Notes: generated by a model not told the origin, from the letters alone. DNA of 39,117 bases from Synechococcus sp. GreenBA-s (GCF_024345855.1 NZ_JAGQBX010000023.1:1-39117); one strand, 5' to 3'; shown: positions 27,654 to 36,942, counted from the stretch's first letter. Program-made: numbers and translations.

Positions 27654-29537
27654 CTATCCCTGGCTTGTCTCGGCTCGATTCGCTTGGGTCTCTAATGGTT
27701 GTATTCCTGGGGTTTTGGCGCTACTGCTTGCCAGCATTCGGTGGCACGCCCGCAGGCGCAGTCGAGCCCGTCGCTGCCGTTCAGTCCCTGGCGGTCCAAA
27801 GCGAAGCTGGGCGTAGCTGTCACTGAGGGTCTGGAGTGCTTCCCGCAACTCGGGCTGGTGCGCGCCCGCTCGGGTGCAGAAGTGCTCCAGGCTTTCGCCC
27901 GGCTGCGGGATCAGCCCCATGCGGGCCAACCGGCCCAGGCTGCGCTCCAGCTCCCGCCGAAGGCCATCCCGGCGGCGGGCTTGATTCTGCCGCCCTAGCA
28001 GCAGCGCCGCGGCTACCAGCGCCACCGCCAGGCCCCCCAGCAGCACGGCCCCCTGCCATTGGCGCCAGCGGCCGAGCCAGCGGTCCATCAGCCCGTTCTG
28101 GGAGCGTCCGTCGAACTGCAGCACCCAGCGGGTCCAGGCCAGGTCCAGGCGGGTCCAGCCCTGCTCCAGCTGGCGCAGCCAGGGGAGTGTGCGGCCCAGC
28201 CGGCGCAGATCCTCAAGCTGCCCGGCCAGGCCCCCCTGAACCCCCGCCGCGATGCGATCCGGTGCCACCCAGCCGGTGGGATCCACCGCCACCCAGCCCT
28301 GGCCCTCCAGCCACACCTCGCTCCAGGCGTGGGCGTCCCGCTGGCGCACGTCCAGGTAGCCGCTGGTGCCGCCCGCATCGCCGATCCACTCACCGCCCTG
28401 GTAGCCCAGCACCACCCGGGCCGGTAGGCCCGCCGCCCGCATCAGGGCCGTGAAGCTGCCGGCGAAGTGCTCGCAGAAGCCCGCCCGGGTCTCGAACAGG
28501 AAGGCATCGAGCGGGGCCCGCTGCGGCAGCCGCCCGGGCTGGAGGGTGTAGCGGAAGGAGCCGCCCTGGAAGAAGCGGGCCGCGGCCTCCAGGCGGGCCG
28601 CTGGCGGCAGGGTGCGGCTCCACTGCTCCGCCAGCTGCTCCAGCCGCGGGTTGCTGCCGCGGGGCAGTAGCAGGTCCTGGGGCAGGGGTGGCCGGGTGCG
28701 CCAGGCGCTGGGGCCGGTGGGTCGGCCCAGCGTGTAGCGCCGACGCTCACCGCCGGGGCCGGGCCCGATCAGCTCCCCCGCTTCGGCCATGCGGAGACCT
28801 GGCGTCAGCGGGATGCCTTCGCCGCTCCAGGGCAGCTGGGGCACGGGCGAGGGTTCCACCACCCACAGCTGCCAGGGGGCGCGCTCGGCCGGTGGCGGCG
28901 GCGGGGGCTGGCGCAGGTCCGGCGCCGCCAGGCTGCTCCAGCGGCGCCCGTCGAAGCGATCCAGCACCAGCACCCGCCAGTAGCGCTGCGCCGGCGGCGG
29001 GATCGAGCCGCTGAGGGGGCTGACCCGTAGCGCCGGGGAGGGGTCCTGCACGAGGCTGGCGATCGCTCCGGGGTCCAGCTGGTCGCTGAGGCCGGTGCGG
29101 CCGGCCGTGGCGCCGGGCAGGCTCCAGAGCGGGCCGAGGCGCGGCAGCAGCAGGAACAGCAGCACCAGCAGCGGCAGGGCCGCCACCGCGAGTTGCAAGC
29201 TGCGGGTCAGCAGCTGGCGCACCGATGTTCGCCCGCCCGCCTCCTGGCTGAGCAGGGCCCCCAGCACCACCAGGGCGGTGCTGGCCTGCAGCAGGCTCGG
29301 GCCCAGCTCCGGGTTCATCACCGCCAGCACGCCTACGGCGATCAGTTCCGCCAGGGCCGCCCGGCGCAGATCGGGCGGGCGGCGGCTCTCCCGCAGCTTC
29401 AGGCCCGCCAGAGCCACCAGGGCCACCGCCCCCCAGAACAGGATCTGGGTGCGGTCGGTGAGGGCCAGTTGCAGGGCCAGCAGGCCCAGGGCCAGGCCGT
29501 GCAGCAGCAGGCTCCTGCGGGCGAGGGGGCTGGCCAT
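27654..29537 (-). CDS. membrane transglutaminase-like protease (DUF3488/TgpA type)
   Basis: ATG 29537 shares one base with the stop of the preceding DUF58 gene (TGATG), and the 627-residue product begins MASPLARRSLLLHGLALGLL. The N-terminal 135 residues form about five membrane helices. A soluble region includes a Pro-rich insert (about 210-217) and a transglutaminase core with C355 (RAGFCEHFAGSF), H403 (RDAHAWSEVWL) and D419 (VAVDPTGW), a complete catalytic triad. A further membrane helix (about 515-535) and a cytoplasmic C-terminal region follow, as in TgpA-like proteins. The family is tied to MoxR-DUF58 operons and envelope protein processing; the substrate is unknown. The frame upstream of 29537 is an artefact over the DUF58 gene. 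Confidence 0.9.
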   Translation of the reverse strand: MASPLARRSLLLHGLALGLLALQLALTDRTQILFWGAVALVALAGLKLRESRRPPDLRRAALAELIAVGVLAVMNPELGPSLLQASTALVVLGALLSQEAGGRTSVRQLLTRSLQLAVAALPLLVLLFLLLPRLGPLWSLPGATAGRTGLSDQLDPGAIASLVQDPSPALRVSPLSGSIPPPAQRYWRVLVLDRFDGRRWSSLAAPDLRQPPPPPPAERAPWQLWVVEPSPVPQLPWSGEGIPLTPGLRMAEAGELIGPGPGGERRRYTLGRPTGPSAWRTRPPLPQDLLLPRGSNPRLEQLAEQWSRTLPPAARLEAAARFFQGGSFRYTLQPGRLPQRAPLDAFLFETRAGFCEHFAGSFTALMRAAGLPARVVLGYQGGEWIGDAGGTSGYLDVRQRDAHAWSEVWLEGQGWVAVDPTGWVAPDRIAAGVQGGLAGQLEDLRRLGRTLPWLRQLEQGWTRLDLAWTRWVLQFDGRSQNGLMDRWLGRWRQWQGAVLLGGLAVALVAAALLLGRQNQARRRDGLRRELERSLGRLARMGLIPQPGESLEHFCTRAGAHQPELREALQTLSDSYAQLRFGPPGTERQRRARLRLRACHRMLASSSAKTPGIQPLETQANRAETSQG

Positions 29538-30538
29538 CAGAGGGGGCTGCCGCTGCCGTGGACCGCTGGGGCCAGGGCCAGGGCCTCCAGGCAGTGCTGC
29601 AGCTGCGCCGCCCCGGAGGCCGGTGGGATGACCAGCGGCTCGCCGCCGCGCCGCTCCAGCACCACGCCGAACGCCTCGCCCGCCGCCGCCAGTCGGCAGA
29701 GCCTGTCGCTGAGGTGTTCCAGGGCCTGCTCCCAGGGCACGGCTGGATCGGGGGCCAGCAGCAAGGCGCCGGGTTTCGGGTCGCTGAAGCGCTTGCTGAG
29801 CCGGATGCCGCTGCGGGCCAGCTGCTTCCAGGCCAGCCGGGTGGGGCCCTCCTCGGGGCGGTGGGGGCCCAGCTCGCGCCACTCCTCGCTGCCCTGCTGC
29901 TCCTCCAGGCCGCCGCCGCCGCCCTCGAGGTCGCCCTGGGCCGCCGCCAGGGTGGCCACGGGACCCGGCCGCCGCGCCGGATAGATCAGCTGCGGCGTCT
30001 CGGGTTCCCAGAGGGTCCAGCAGACGAACAGCCCCAGGGGCGCCGTGGCCTCCAGCCGCAGCCGGCCGGGACGCTGCAGGCCGCGTCGGGCCGGCTGCCA
30101 GGGCACGGCCAGGGTCTGGCGGCCTGCCTGGAGGCCGCCGCTCCACGGGGTGGCCTCACCCCGGAAGCGGGCCCTGAGCTGCAGGCGCTCCTGGTTGCTG
30201 CTGGCCAGCAGCGGATAGGGGAGCCGCTCGCCGGCGAAGCCCGGTTCCGGCGTGCCACAGCGCAGCTCCAGCCCCTGCAGGTTGAACTGGGTGAGGTAGG
30301 GGGCCAGCAGGAACAGGCCCACGCCGCCGTAGGCCAGCAGCAGGGCTCCGTTGCTGCCGCCGTTGATGGCCAGCAGGTAAAGCACGCCGCAGCACAGCAG
30401 CCAGAGCCAGCCGAAGCCCGTGGGCAGGATGTAGAGGTTGCGCAGGCCCAGCAGCAGTTCGGCGCTGCGGTGCGGGCGGATCACGCGATCGGGGAAGGAA
30501 TCGCGGGGATGCCCCGTGCCGGGGTCAGCGGATCGCAT
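29537..30538 (-). CDS. DUF58-domain membrane protein
   Basis: ATG 30538 (GGAG nearby upstream) gives 333 residues and overlaps the end of the MoxR gene by 14 bases; GTG 30484 and an upstream extension to 30598 are alternatives. Two membrane helices lie at about 35-80 (FGWLWLLCCGVLYLLAINGG, LLLAYGGVGLFLLAPYL). They are followed by a beta-rich domain and the DUF58 signature region (GSEEWRELGPHRPEEGPTRL, AWKQLARSGIRLSKRF). Proteins with this domain have a von Willebrand A-like fold and are partners of MoxR ATPases. In this genome it forms an operon with the MoxR and transglutaminase genes, typical of a chaperone-type module acting at the cell envelope. Confidence 0.85.
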   Translation of the reverse strand: MRSADPGTGHPRDSFPDRVIRPHRSAELLLGLRNLYILPTGFGWLWLLCCGVLYLLAINGGSNGALLLAYGGVGLFLLAPYLTQFNLQGLELRCGTPEPGFAGERLPYPLLASSNQERLQLRARFRGEATPWSGGLQAGRQTLAVPWQPARRGLQRPGRLRLEATAPLGLFVCWTLWEPETPQLIYPARRPGPVATLAAAQGDLEGGGGGLEEQQGSEEWRELGPHRPEEGPTRLAWKQLARSGIRLSKRFSDPKPGALLLAPDPAVPWEQALEHLSDRLCRLAAAGEAFGVVLERRGGEPLVIPPASGAAQLQHCLEALALAPAVHGSGSPL

Positions 30539-31436
30539 CCACGCTCTCCAGCAGTCGGCGGCTGTGGCCGCTGGCCTCGGCCAGGGGATGGCCGCCATCG
30601 AGCCGGTGCTCGGCCACGGCCGGGAACACGGCGATCACGTCGGCCGGCGTCACGTAGGGGCGCCCCTCGATCAGCGACCAGGCCCGGGCTGCCTGCAGCA
30701 GCGCCAGCCCGGCTCGGGGCGAGAGGGGAGCTCCCGCCGCGCCGGCCCCGCGGCTGGCGGTGAGCAGATCGAGCACGTAGTCGGTCAGGGCCGGCTCGCA
30801 GTGCTGCCGGCTGGCCTGCTGCTGCAGCTCCAGCAGCGCGGCGGGCTGGAGCAGGGCCCCCAGCTGTTCCAGGCCATGGCCTCGGCCCGCCAGCAGCGAG
30901 GCCTCCGCCTCGCGGCTGGGGAAGCCCAGGCTGAGGCGCATCAGGAAGCGGTCCAGCTGGGATTCCGGCAGGGCCGAGGTGCCGCCCTGGTCCAGGCCGT
31001 TCTGGGTGGCGATCACGCAGAACGGCCGCGGCAGCGGGTGGGTCACGCCGTCCACGCTGACGCGCCCGGCCGCCATCGCCTCCAGCAGGGCGCTCTGGGT
31101 GCGGGGGCTGGCCCGGTTGATCTCGTCGGCCAGCAGCACCTGGGCGAACAGCGGGCCCGGCTCGAAGCGGAAGGCGCCGCGGCTCTGGTCGAAGATCCGC
31201 AGCCCGGTGAGGTCGGCTGGCAGCAGGTCGCTGGTGAAGTGCACCCGCTGGAAGTCGAGCCCGAAGCTGCGGGCCAGGGCCTCGGCCAGGGTGGTCTTGC
31301 CCATGCCGGGCAGGTCTTCGATCAGCAGATGGCCGCCCGCCACCAGGCAGGTGACGGCCAGCTGCACCTGGCTGGGCTTGCCCAGCAGCACCCCGTCGAT
31401 CGCCGCGAGCACCGTTGCGAGGGGGCGGGATCCCAT
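30525..31436 (-). CDS. MoxR-family AAA+ ATPase
   Basis: The 303-residue protein has Walker A LPGMGKTTLAEA (42-53), Walker B VLLADEINRASP (100-111), sensor-like CVIATQNGLDQGG, the arginine-containing PESQLDRFLMRLSLGFPSRE and a C-terminal lid (LSPRAGLALLQAARAWSLIE, YVTPADVIAVFPAVAEHRLD). MoxR ATPases act as chaperones in maturing or activating partner complexes. It starts 57 bases from the divergent CobD-like gene and is the first gene of the operon with DUF58 and transglutaminase proteins. All ATPase residues are present. Confidence 0.93.
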   Translation of the reverse strand: MGSRPLATVLAAIDGVLLGKPSQVQLAVTCLVAGGHLLIEDLPGMGKTTLAEALARSFGLDFQRVHFTSDLLPADLTGLRIFDQSRGAFRFEPGPLFAQVLLADEINRASPRTQSALLEAMAAGRVSVDGVTHPLPRPFCVIATQNGLDQGGTSALPESQLDRFLMRLSLGFPSREAEASLLAGRGHGLEQLGALLQPAALLELQQQASRQHCEPALTDYVLDLLTASRGAGAAGAPLSPRAGLALLQAARAWSLIEGRPYVTPADVIAVFPAVAEHRLDGGHPLAEASGHSRRLLESVDAIR

Positions 31437-31493
31437 GGGCGGGCGCGGGGCTGGCGGTGGGCCGTCAGGCTAGGCAGAGTCTTGGCCTGTCCC

Positions 31494-32657
31494 GTGAGCG
31501 CCTCTGGCCCTGCCAGTCCCGAGATTCACGGCGGCAACCTGGAGGCCGCGGCCCGTCGGCTCGGCTGCCGCCCTGACCAACTGCTGGATGCCAGCGCCTC
31601 GCTGGTGCCGTTTGCGCCCCCGTGGCGCCTGCGCCGGGCCCTAGACCGCGCCCTGGCCCCCGCCGCCCTGCGCCCCTATCCCGACCGCGGCTACGTCGGC
31701 CTGCGGTCGGCGATCGCGGCCCTGCACGGTCTCGATCCGGCCTGGGTGCTGCCCGGCAACGGCGCCGCCGAGCTGTTCACCTGGGCCGCCCGCGATGCCG
31801 CCGCCGTGGGCGTCAGCCTGCTGCCCGCCCCTGGGTTCGCCGACTACCGGCGCGCCCTGGCCTGCTGGGGCGGGCAGGTGCGCAGCCTGGACCTGCCTCT
31901 GGAGTGGCAGGGGGCGGGGCCGCTGCGGTGGCCCTGGGATGGTGAGGCGCCCGGCCTGGCCCCCGGGGCCGCGGAGTCCCGTTCCACCAAGACCTCCACC
32001 GCCCTCTGGATCACCAACCCCCACAACCCCACCGGCCAGCTCTGGAGCCGCGCCAGCCTCGAACCGCTGCTGGCCCGCCATGCCCTGGTGATCTGCGACG
32101 AGGCCTTCCTGCCCCTGGTGCCGGGCGGCGAGGCCCAGTCGCTGCTGCCGCTCCTGGAGCGCCATCCCAACCTGGTGGTGATCCGCAGCCTCACCAAGCT
32201 GTTCGCCATCGCCGGCCTGCGGCTCGGCTACGCGCTGGCGGCGCCCGAGCGCCTGGCCCGCTGGAGCCGCTGGCGCGATCCCTGGCCCGTGAACAGCCTG
32301 GCCGCCGCCGCCGGCGAGGCCCTGCTGGCCGACCGGCGCGGCTACGCCCGCTGGTGCGGGCGGGTGCAGGGCTGGGTGGCGCGGGAGGGGGCCTGGCTGG
32401 CGGAGCGGATCGGCGGGCTCGAGGGGCTGGTACCGCTGCCCTCCGCCGCCAACTTCCTCCTGGTGCGGGGTGAACGGCAGGGGCGGCCCGTGGCCCTGGA
32501 GCCGCTGCGGCTCGCCCTGGAGAGTCAGCACCGCATCCTGCTGCGCGACTGCCGCTCCTTCGAGGGCCTCGATGCCAGCTGGCTGCGCATCGGCCTGCAG
32601 GATCGCCGCGGCAACCGGCGCCTGCTGCGGGCCCTCAGCCGGAAGCTGGACCCCTGA
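31494..32657 (+). CDS. cobD: PLP-dependent aminotransferase, threonine-phosphate decarboxylase-like (CobD/CobC)
   Basis: GTG 31494 begins [20 protein letters not shown], and the HGGN segment together with [13 protein letters not shown] is characteristic of cobalamin-pathway threonine-phosphate decarboxylase. The 387-residue fold type I enzyme has [40 protein letters not shown] (about 174-183), CDEAF (D202) and the PLP lysine K235 in [18 protein letters not shown]. It would make the aminopropanol arm of (pseudo)cobalamin. A histidinol-phosphate aminotransferase role is a less likely alternative, because the N-terminal HGGN and ASxN-like segment is CobD-type. The 3' end overlaps convergent murG by 23 bases. 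Confidence 0.82.
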   Translation: MSASGPASPEIHGGNLEAAARRLGCRPDQLLDASASLVPFAPPWRLRRALDRALAPAALRPYPDRGYVGLRSAIAALHGLDPAWVLPGNGAAELFTWAARDAAAVGVSLLPAPGFADYRRALACWGGQVRSLDLPLEWQGAGPLRWPWDGEAPGLAPGAAESRSTKTSTALWITNPHNPTGQLWSRASLEPLLARHALVICDEAFLPLVPGGEAQSLLPLLERHPNLVVIRSLTKLFAIAGLRLGYALAAPERLARWSRWRDPWPVNSLAAAAGEALLADRRGYARWCGRVQGWVAREGAWLAERIGGLEGLVPLPSAANFLLVRGERQGRPVALEPLRLALESQHRILLRDCRSFEGLDASWLRIGLQDRRGNRRLLRALSRKLDP

Positions 32658-33723
32658 GCTCCTGCAGCAGCAGGGCGAGCCGCTGGTCGGCATCGCGCAC
32701 CGCCAGGCGCTCCATGCCGGCCTGGAGTTTCAGCAGTGGATCCAGGCCGGGCTCTGCGCCCCGCAGCCGCGGCCCCAGCAGCCGCCACACGGCCCGCTCC
32801 AGCTCCGGCTGCTCCGGCGGGTGCTGCCACACGATCACGGCGGCACCCACGGCCGCGGCGGCCCCGGCATTGGCGTCCTGGTGGCGGTCGGCGGCCTGGG
32901 GGAAGGGCACCAGGATCGACGGGGCACCGCTCACGGCCAGTTCGCTGAGGCTGCCGGCGCCGGCCCGGCTGATCACCAGATCGGCGTGCTGCAGCAGGCC
33001 CGCCATGGCGTCGCTGAAGGGGCGCTCCACGTAGGCCGGATGGCACAGCAGGCCCGCCTCGGGATCGCTGCTGCCACTGAGGTGCACCACCCGGCAGCCG
33101 GCCGCCAGCAGCCGCGGCAGCAGCGGCCGCACCATGCGGTTGAGGCCCACCGCCCCCTGGCTGCCGCCCATCACCAGCAGCAGCGGGCCCGGGCCGGGTG
33201 GCACCCAGTCCGGCAGGGCCGCCGGCCGCAGGAACTCCTGGCGCACGGGCGTGCCGGTGAGTAGCGGACGGCAGTGGGGCAGCCGCTCGGCGGCCTGGGG
33301 CAGGCCCACCGCCACGCGGCTGCAGAGGCGCCCGAGCAGGCGGGTCACCCGGCCCGGCACGCCGTTGGACTCATGCAGCACCACCGGCACGCCGCACCAG
33401 CGGGCCGCGAGGATCGCCGGGGCGGCGATGTAGCCGCCGGTGCTGAACACCACGGCGATGCGCTCGCGCCGGATCAGGCGCCGCACCTGGCCGGTGGAGC
33501 CCAGCAGCTTCAGCAGCTGCCAGAGCTTCTGCAGGCCCCGGCCCTGCAGCCCCCCGGCACGGATCGTGTGCAGCGGGTAGGCGGCGGGCACCAGCTCCCG
33601 CTCCAGTCGGTCCGGCACCCCCAGCCACTGGATCGTCCAGTCGGGCGGCAGGGCCTGGGCCACCGCCAGGGCCGGGAACAGGTGCCCGCCGGTGCCGCTG
33701 GCGGCGATCAGGAGCCGGCTCAT
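32635..33723 (-). CDS. murG: UDP-GlcNAc:undecaprenyl-PP-MurNAc-pentapeptide transferase
   Basis: This 362-residue GT-B glycosyltransferase turns lipid I into lipid II at the inner face of the plasma membrane, the last cytoplasmic step of peptidoglycan precursor synthesis. Visible motifs are the N-terminal [16 protein letters not shown] (10-25), [20 protein letters not shown] with [17 protein letters not shown], and the UDP-sugar segment [20 protein letters not shown] followed by [16 protein letters not shown]. The length is normal. The start ATG 33723 is 71 bases from a divergent secreted hypothetical gene. The 3' end overlaps the CobD-like gene. Confidence 0.96.
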   Translation of the reverse strand: MSRLLIAASGTGGHLFPALAVAQALPPDWTIQWLGVPDRLERELVPAAYPLHTIRAGGLQGRGLQKLWQLLKLLGSTGQVRRLIRRERIAVVFSTGGYIAAPAILAARWCGVPVVLHESNGVPGRVTRLLGRLCSRVAVGLPQAAERLPHCRPLLTGTPVRQEFLRPAALPDWVPPGPGPLLLVMGGSQGAVGLNRMVRPLLPRLLAAGCRVVHLSGSSDPEAGLLCHPAYVERPFSDAMAGLLQHADLVISRAGAGSLSELAVSGAPSILVPFPQAADRHQDANAGAAAAVGAAVIVWQHPPEQPELERAVWRLLGPRLRGAEPGLDPLLKLQAGMERLAVRDADQRLALLLQELRGPASG

Positions 33724-33794
33724 GGGTGTGCTCTGACGCGCCTGGCGCCTGTCCGTGGCGCGCCTAACTTAAAAGCCTGGTCCCGCTGTGGTTC

Positions 33795-34541
33795 ATGGTG
33801 CTGCTCCGCCCCTTCCTGCCCGCCCTGCTGGCGGCGGCGGCCCTGGCACCCCTTGCCCCCCTGGCGCCGCTGCAGGCGGCCCCCAGCCTGGCGGGCCTGG
33901 AGGCCGCCCTCAACGACCCGGCCCCCCAGGCCCTCAGCGCCCTGCTGGAACCCGGCAAGGGCCTGGTGCCGGCTGAGGTGCAGCGTCGCCGCGAGGCCCT
34001 GCGCAGCCGCTTCCCCGATGCCCGCTGGAGCGTCAGCCCCGGCGCCCCCCTGCGGGACGGGCGCGCCACGGCGGATGTGCGGGTGACCGGCAGCCGCGCC
34101 GATGGCCCCTACCGCTTCCGCTTCGAGGCGCAGCAGCGGCTGGCCCTGAGCAGCAGCGGCGAGCGCTTCAACGGCCAGGAGGTGATCAGCGAGAGCTCGC
34201 TGCTGCGCAGCGCCGACAGCGAGCTCAAGGTGAGCGTGCTGATCCCCGATGCGGTCCTCACCGGCCAGCGCTACGACCTCGACGTGATCTTCGACGACCC
34301 CCTCGATGGCTCCGTGGCCGCCGGGGCGATCCAGGCCGTCGCCCCCAGCGAGCTGGCCGCGATCCAGTCCCCCGGGCTCCAGCTCGAGGCCCTGGCCGGT
34401 GGCGGCCTGTTCAAGAGTGTTCAGGCCCCCTACCAGCCCGGCGTGCAGACCTGGGGCGTGCTGCTGGTCCATCCCCAGGGCATCGTGAGCGCCACCAAGC
34501 AGGTGCGGGTCGTGGCCGACCGGGCGGCCCTCACCCCCTGA
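33795..34541 (+). CDS. secreted hypothetical protein
   Basis: The 248-residue product begins with a long Leu/Ala/Pro-rich signal peptide (MVLLRPFLPALLAAAALAPL.., cleavage probably after LQAA near residue 28). The mature part has a helical region (LAGLEAALNDPAPQALSALL, VQRRREALRSRFPDA) and a beta-rich domain (GRATADVRVTGSRADGPYRF, LKVSVLIPDAVLTGQRYDLD, GVQTWGVLLVHPQGIVSATK). No catalytic motif or named family is recognised; similar proteins seem to be common in picocyanobacteria, from memory. The 3' end overlaps the convergent dehydrogenase gene by 11 bases. The spacer to divergent murG is 71 bases. Confidence 0.78.
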   Translation: MVLLRPFLPALLAAAALAPLAPLAPLQAAPSLAGLEAALNDPAPQALSALLEPGKGLVPAEVQRRREALRSRFPDARWSVSPGAPLRDGRATADVRVTGSRADGPYRFRFEAQQRLALSSSGERFNGQEVISESSLLRSADSELKVSVLIPDAVLTGQRYDLDVIFDDPLDGSVAAGAIQAVAPSELAAIQSPGLQLEALAGGGLFKSVQAPYQPGVQTWGVLLVHPQGIVSATKQVRVVADRAALTP

Positions 34542-35478
34542 GCCCCTCGGCCCCCGGCTGGCCCTCGAACCAGCGCGCCAGCGCCGCCACGTCCTCGTCG
34601 CCCCAGCCTGCGGCCAGCAGGTCGTCCTGCAGGGCCGCCACCCGCTCGCTCACCGGCAGCTCCAGGCCTGCCGCCGCGGCCTCCGCCAGGGCGATGGCCA
34701 GGTCCTTGCGGTGCAGGGCGAGGCGGAATCCCAGCGGGAACGCGCCGCGGATCATGGCGCCGCTGCGGTGCTCCAGGGCCCAGGAGCCGGCGGCGCCGCC
34801 CTTGAGGGCCTCCACCAGCGGCTCGAGCGGCAGCTCCAGCCGCCGGGCCAGGGCCAGGCCCTCGGCCACCGCCGCGTAGCTGCCCGCCACCAGCACCTGG
34901 TTCACGGCCTTGGCGGCCTGGCCGGCCCCCACGGGCCCGAAGTGGCTGAGGCGACTGCCCACGCAGGCCAGCAGGGGCCGGGCCCGCTCCAGGTCGGCGG
35001 CGCTGCCGCCCACCAGCACCGAGAGCGTGCCGGCGCGGGCCCCCTCGGTGCCGCCGGTCACGGGGGCATCCAGGTAGCCGAGGCCGTGCCCGGCCAGCCG
35101 CTGGGCCAGCCTGCGGCTGGTGGCGGGGGCGATCGTGGAGCAGTCGATCACCAGGCTGCCGGGCCGGGCTCCGGCCACCACGCCCGCGCCGGGATCAGCG
35201 CCGAACAGCACCGCCTCCACCGCCGCGTCGTCGCTGACGCAGACGGCGATCAGCTCGGCGCCGGCCGCCGCCTCTGCCGGGCTGGCCGCCCGCCGGGCCC
35301 CGCGGGTGGCGAGGGACTCCTCCCGCCCGCGGCGGCGGTTGTGCACGGTGAGCGGGAAGCCGGCCGTCAGCAGGTTGTCGGCCATGGGGCTGCCGAGGGC
35401 ACCCAGGCCGATCCAGGCCACGGGTGGACGGGATGGGGGAACGGCCCTAGGCGGGCGGTCGTGGCCTGGCTGCGGCAT
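34531..35478 (-). CDS. NAD(P)-dependent beta-hydroxyacid dehydrogenase (3-hydroxyisobutyrate dehydrogenase family)
   Basis: This 315-residue protein has the Rossmann dinucleotide motif VAWIGLGALGSPMADNLL (about 20-37), the substrate-binding segment DAPVTGGTEGARAGTLSVLV, and the catalytic Lys in GAGQAAKAVNQVLVAG, followed by an all-helical C-terminal domain (FRLALHRKDLAIALAEAAAA). Family members reduce or oxidise small beta-hydroxyacids such as 3-hydroxyisobutyrate, tartronate semialdehyde, or glyoxylate and succinic semialdehyde; the cyanobacterial substrate cannot be set from sequence. Basic Arg residues after the second strand (HNRRRGREES) suggest NADP preference. GTG at about 35421 is a shorter start directly before the Rossmann strand. 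Confidence 0.88.
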   Translation of the reverse strand: MPQPGHDRPPRAVPPSRPPVAWIGLGALGSPMADNLLTAGFPLTVHNRRRGREESLATRGARRAASPAEAAAGAELIAVCVSDDAAVEAVLFGADPGAGVVAGARPGSLVIDCSTIAPATSRRLAQRLAGHGLGYLDAPVTGGTEGARAGTLSVLVGGSAADLERARPLLACVGSRLSHFGPVGAGQAAKAVNQVLVAGSYAAVAEGLALARRLELPLEPLVEALKGGAAGSWALEHRSGAMIRGAFPLGFRLALHRKDLAIALAEAAAAGLELPVSERVAALQDDLLAAGWGDEDVAALARWFEGQPGAEGLRG

Positions 35479-35524
35479 CGGGTCGGCGGCTGGGGGGCAG
35501 CGGCGGCACGGGGGAGCCCGATCC

Positions 35525-36073
35525 TCATCGGTCGTTCGGCTGGCTGAGCCAGCGCCGGCGCTGCCGGCCCAGCTCCTCCCAGCTCACGCCGCCGTCGCCG
35601 TTCGCATCCACCTCGGTGAAGCGGCGCTGCATCCAGGCGTAGGCCTCGGCCTCGGCCCGGTCGATGCGGCCGTTGCCGTTGCGGTCGGCCCGGCTGAAGA
35701 ACTCCCGCAGCCGCTGGCCCATCGCCTCGGTGCTGCGGGGAAGCAGCTGACCGGGATCGAGGTAGCCGCGGTTTTCGCCCCCCAGCCGCTCGAAGTGGCG
35801 CTCCAGGTAGGGATGGCCCTCCACCTCGCCCCGATCCAGGCGCCCGTCGCCGTTGCGATCGAGGCGGCGGTAGAGCTTCTGCAGGCGGCCCTGGTACTGG
35901 CGCAGCTCCTCGGCGCTCTGGGCCCGCGCCGCCAGCGGCGTCGGGTTGGCGGCCGCCAGCAGCAGCGCCAGGCCGGCGGCCCGCAGCGGGCGGCCCCAGC
36001 GCCGCCCGCTGCGGGCCTGAGGGCCACGGTGTTGGCCGGATGGAGGAGCGGTGGGGAGCGCGGAGCCGAGCAT
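35525..36073 (-). CDS. exported EF-hand calcium-binding protein
   Basis: ATG 36073 is preceded by AAGGG at good spacing and gives 182 residues; the open frame upstream to 36229 runs through the promoter region and is not used. A positively charged N-terminus and hydrophobic helix (about 30-48, LRAAGLALLLAAANPTPLA) act as signal peptide. Three canonical EF-hand loops follow: DRNGDGRLDRGE (72-83), DRNGNGRIDRAE (130-141) and DANGDGGVSWEE (156-167), with a degenerate loop (ENRGYLDPGQL) around 100-110, making two EF pairs. It likely binds Ca outside the cytoplasm. It is divergent from an OmpR-type regulator gene across 140 bases, so control by that system is plausible but not shown. Confidence 0.86.
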   Translation of the reverse strand: MLGSALPTAPPSGQHRGPQARSGRRWGRPLRAAGLALLLAAANPTPLAARAQSAEELRQYQGRLQKLYRRLDRNGDGRLDRGEVEGHPYLERHFERLGGENRGYLDPGQLLPRSTEAMGQRLREFFSRADRNGNGRIDRAEAEAYAWMQRRFTEVDANGDGGVSWEELGRQRRRWLSQPNDR

Positions 36074-36213
36074 GCCCTTCAGGCTATGGAGCGAGCCGCA
36101 GGCGGTTGCGACCGCGCCAGGCCCGAGTTGTGACCAGATCCTTCCGCGGCCCCGCTGGGCGGAGGGGCTCCATACAGTCGGGCCAGCACACCGGCCTGGG
36201 GCCAGACGCCGCC
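36074..36213. promoter_or_regulatory. divergent promoter region between EF-hand and response regulator genes
   Basis: This 140-base spacer must carry promoters in both directions. On the plus strand TACAGT (within ccatacagtcgg, about 36173) is a possible -10 element about 35 bases before the regulator start. On the minus strand CATAGC (about 36081-36086) lies close to the EF-hand start and is a weaker candidate. An inverted repeat cggccc.. / ..gggccag around 36150-36185 could be an operator. Assignments are by eye. Confidence 0.4.
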
Positions 36214-36942
36214 ATGGGCAAGACAGCACAGCGGATCTGGGTGGTGGATGACGACCCCGAGCTGCGGCGCCTGGTGGGCACCTACCTCACCGATCAGGGC
36301 TACGACGTGCGCTGCCTCAGCGACGGCGCCCAGCTGATGGCGCGGCTGGAGGGCCAGCGCCCCGACCTGGTGGTGCTCGATCTGATGCTGCCGGGCGATG
36401 ACGGCCTCAGCCTGTTGCGGCGCCTGCGCGACCAGGGCGACGACCTGCCTGTGGTGATGCTCACCGCCAAGGGGGATGCGGTGGATCGGATCATCGGCCT
36501 GGAGCAGGGGGCGGACGACTACCTGGCCAAGCCCTTCCTGCCCCGCGAACTCAGCGCCCGCATCGACGCCGTGCTGCGCCGCCGGGTGGCCCTGCCGGCC
36601 GGCACCCCCCTGGCGGAGGGCCAGCAGGTGTGCTTCGGCGAGAACCAGCTCGACCTGGCGGCCCGCAGCCTGCTGCGCGGCGGTGAGCCGGTGGCGATCA
36701 CCAGCGGCGAGTTCAGCCTGCTGGCCGCCTTCGTGCAGCACCCGCACCGGCCCCTGTCGCGGGAGCGGCTGATCGAGCTGGCCCGTGGGCCCGATTCGGA
36801 AACCGACAGCCGCAGCATGGACGTGCAGGTGTCGCGGGTGCGGCGGCTGGTGGAGCCCGATCCCGCCCGCCCCCGCTACCTGCAGACGGTGTGGGGCTAC
36901 GGCTACGTGTTCGTGCCCGATGGCCAGCCCCGCAGCCGCTAG
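36214..36942 (+). CDS. OmpR/PhoB-family response regulator
   Basis: ATG 36214 begins MGKTAQRIWVVDDDPELRRL; the frame upstream to 36040 lies in the promoter region. The 242-residue protein has a receiver domain with acidic pocket D12-D14, phospho-acceptor D56 (VVLDLMLPGDDG), T84 (VVMLTAKGD) and K106 (YLAKPFLPRELSARI), then a winged-helix DNA-binding domain (ITSGEFSLLAAFVQHPHRPL, SRSMDVQVSRVRRLVEPDPA, RYLQTVWGYGYVFVPDG). It forms a two-component pair with the downstream kinase, whose start overlaps its end by 23 bases. The kinase pairing resembles EnvZ-OmpR. It could control the divergent EF-hand gene. Confidence 0.93.
   Translation: MGKTAQRIWVVDDDPELRRLVGTYLTDQGYDVRCLSDGAQLMARLEGQRPDLVVLDLMLPGDDGLSLLRRLRDQGDDLPVVMLTAKGDAVDRIIGLEQGADDYLAKPFLPRELSARIDAVLRRRVALPAGTPLAEGQQVCFGENQLDLAARSLLRGGEPVAITSGEFSLLAAFVQHPHRPLSRERLIELARGPDSETDSRSMDVQVSRVRRLVEPDPARPRYLQTVWGYGYVFVPDGQPRSR

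Noticed and set aside
30438-31493. Long upstream extension of the CobD-like gene frame
   Set aside because: It is antisense to the MoxR gene and has no family similarity; the family N-terminus (HGGN) begins just after GTG 31494.
31640-32693. 350-codon minus-strand frame over the CobD-like gene
   Set aside because: Gln/Gly/Pro-rich antisense shadow without any motif; the plus strand has all PLP-enzyme motifs.
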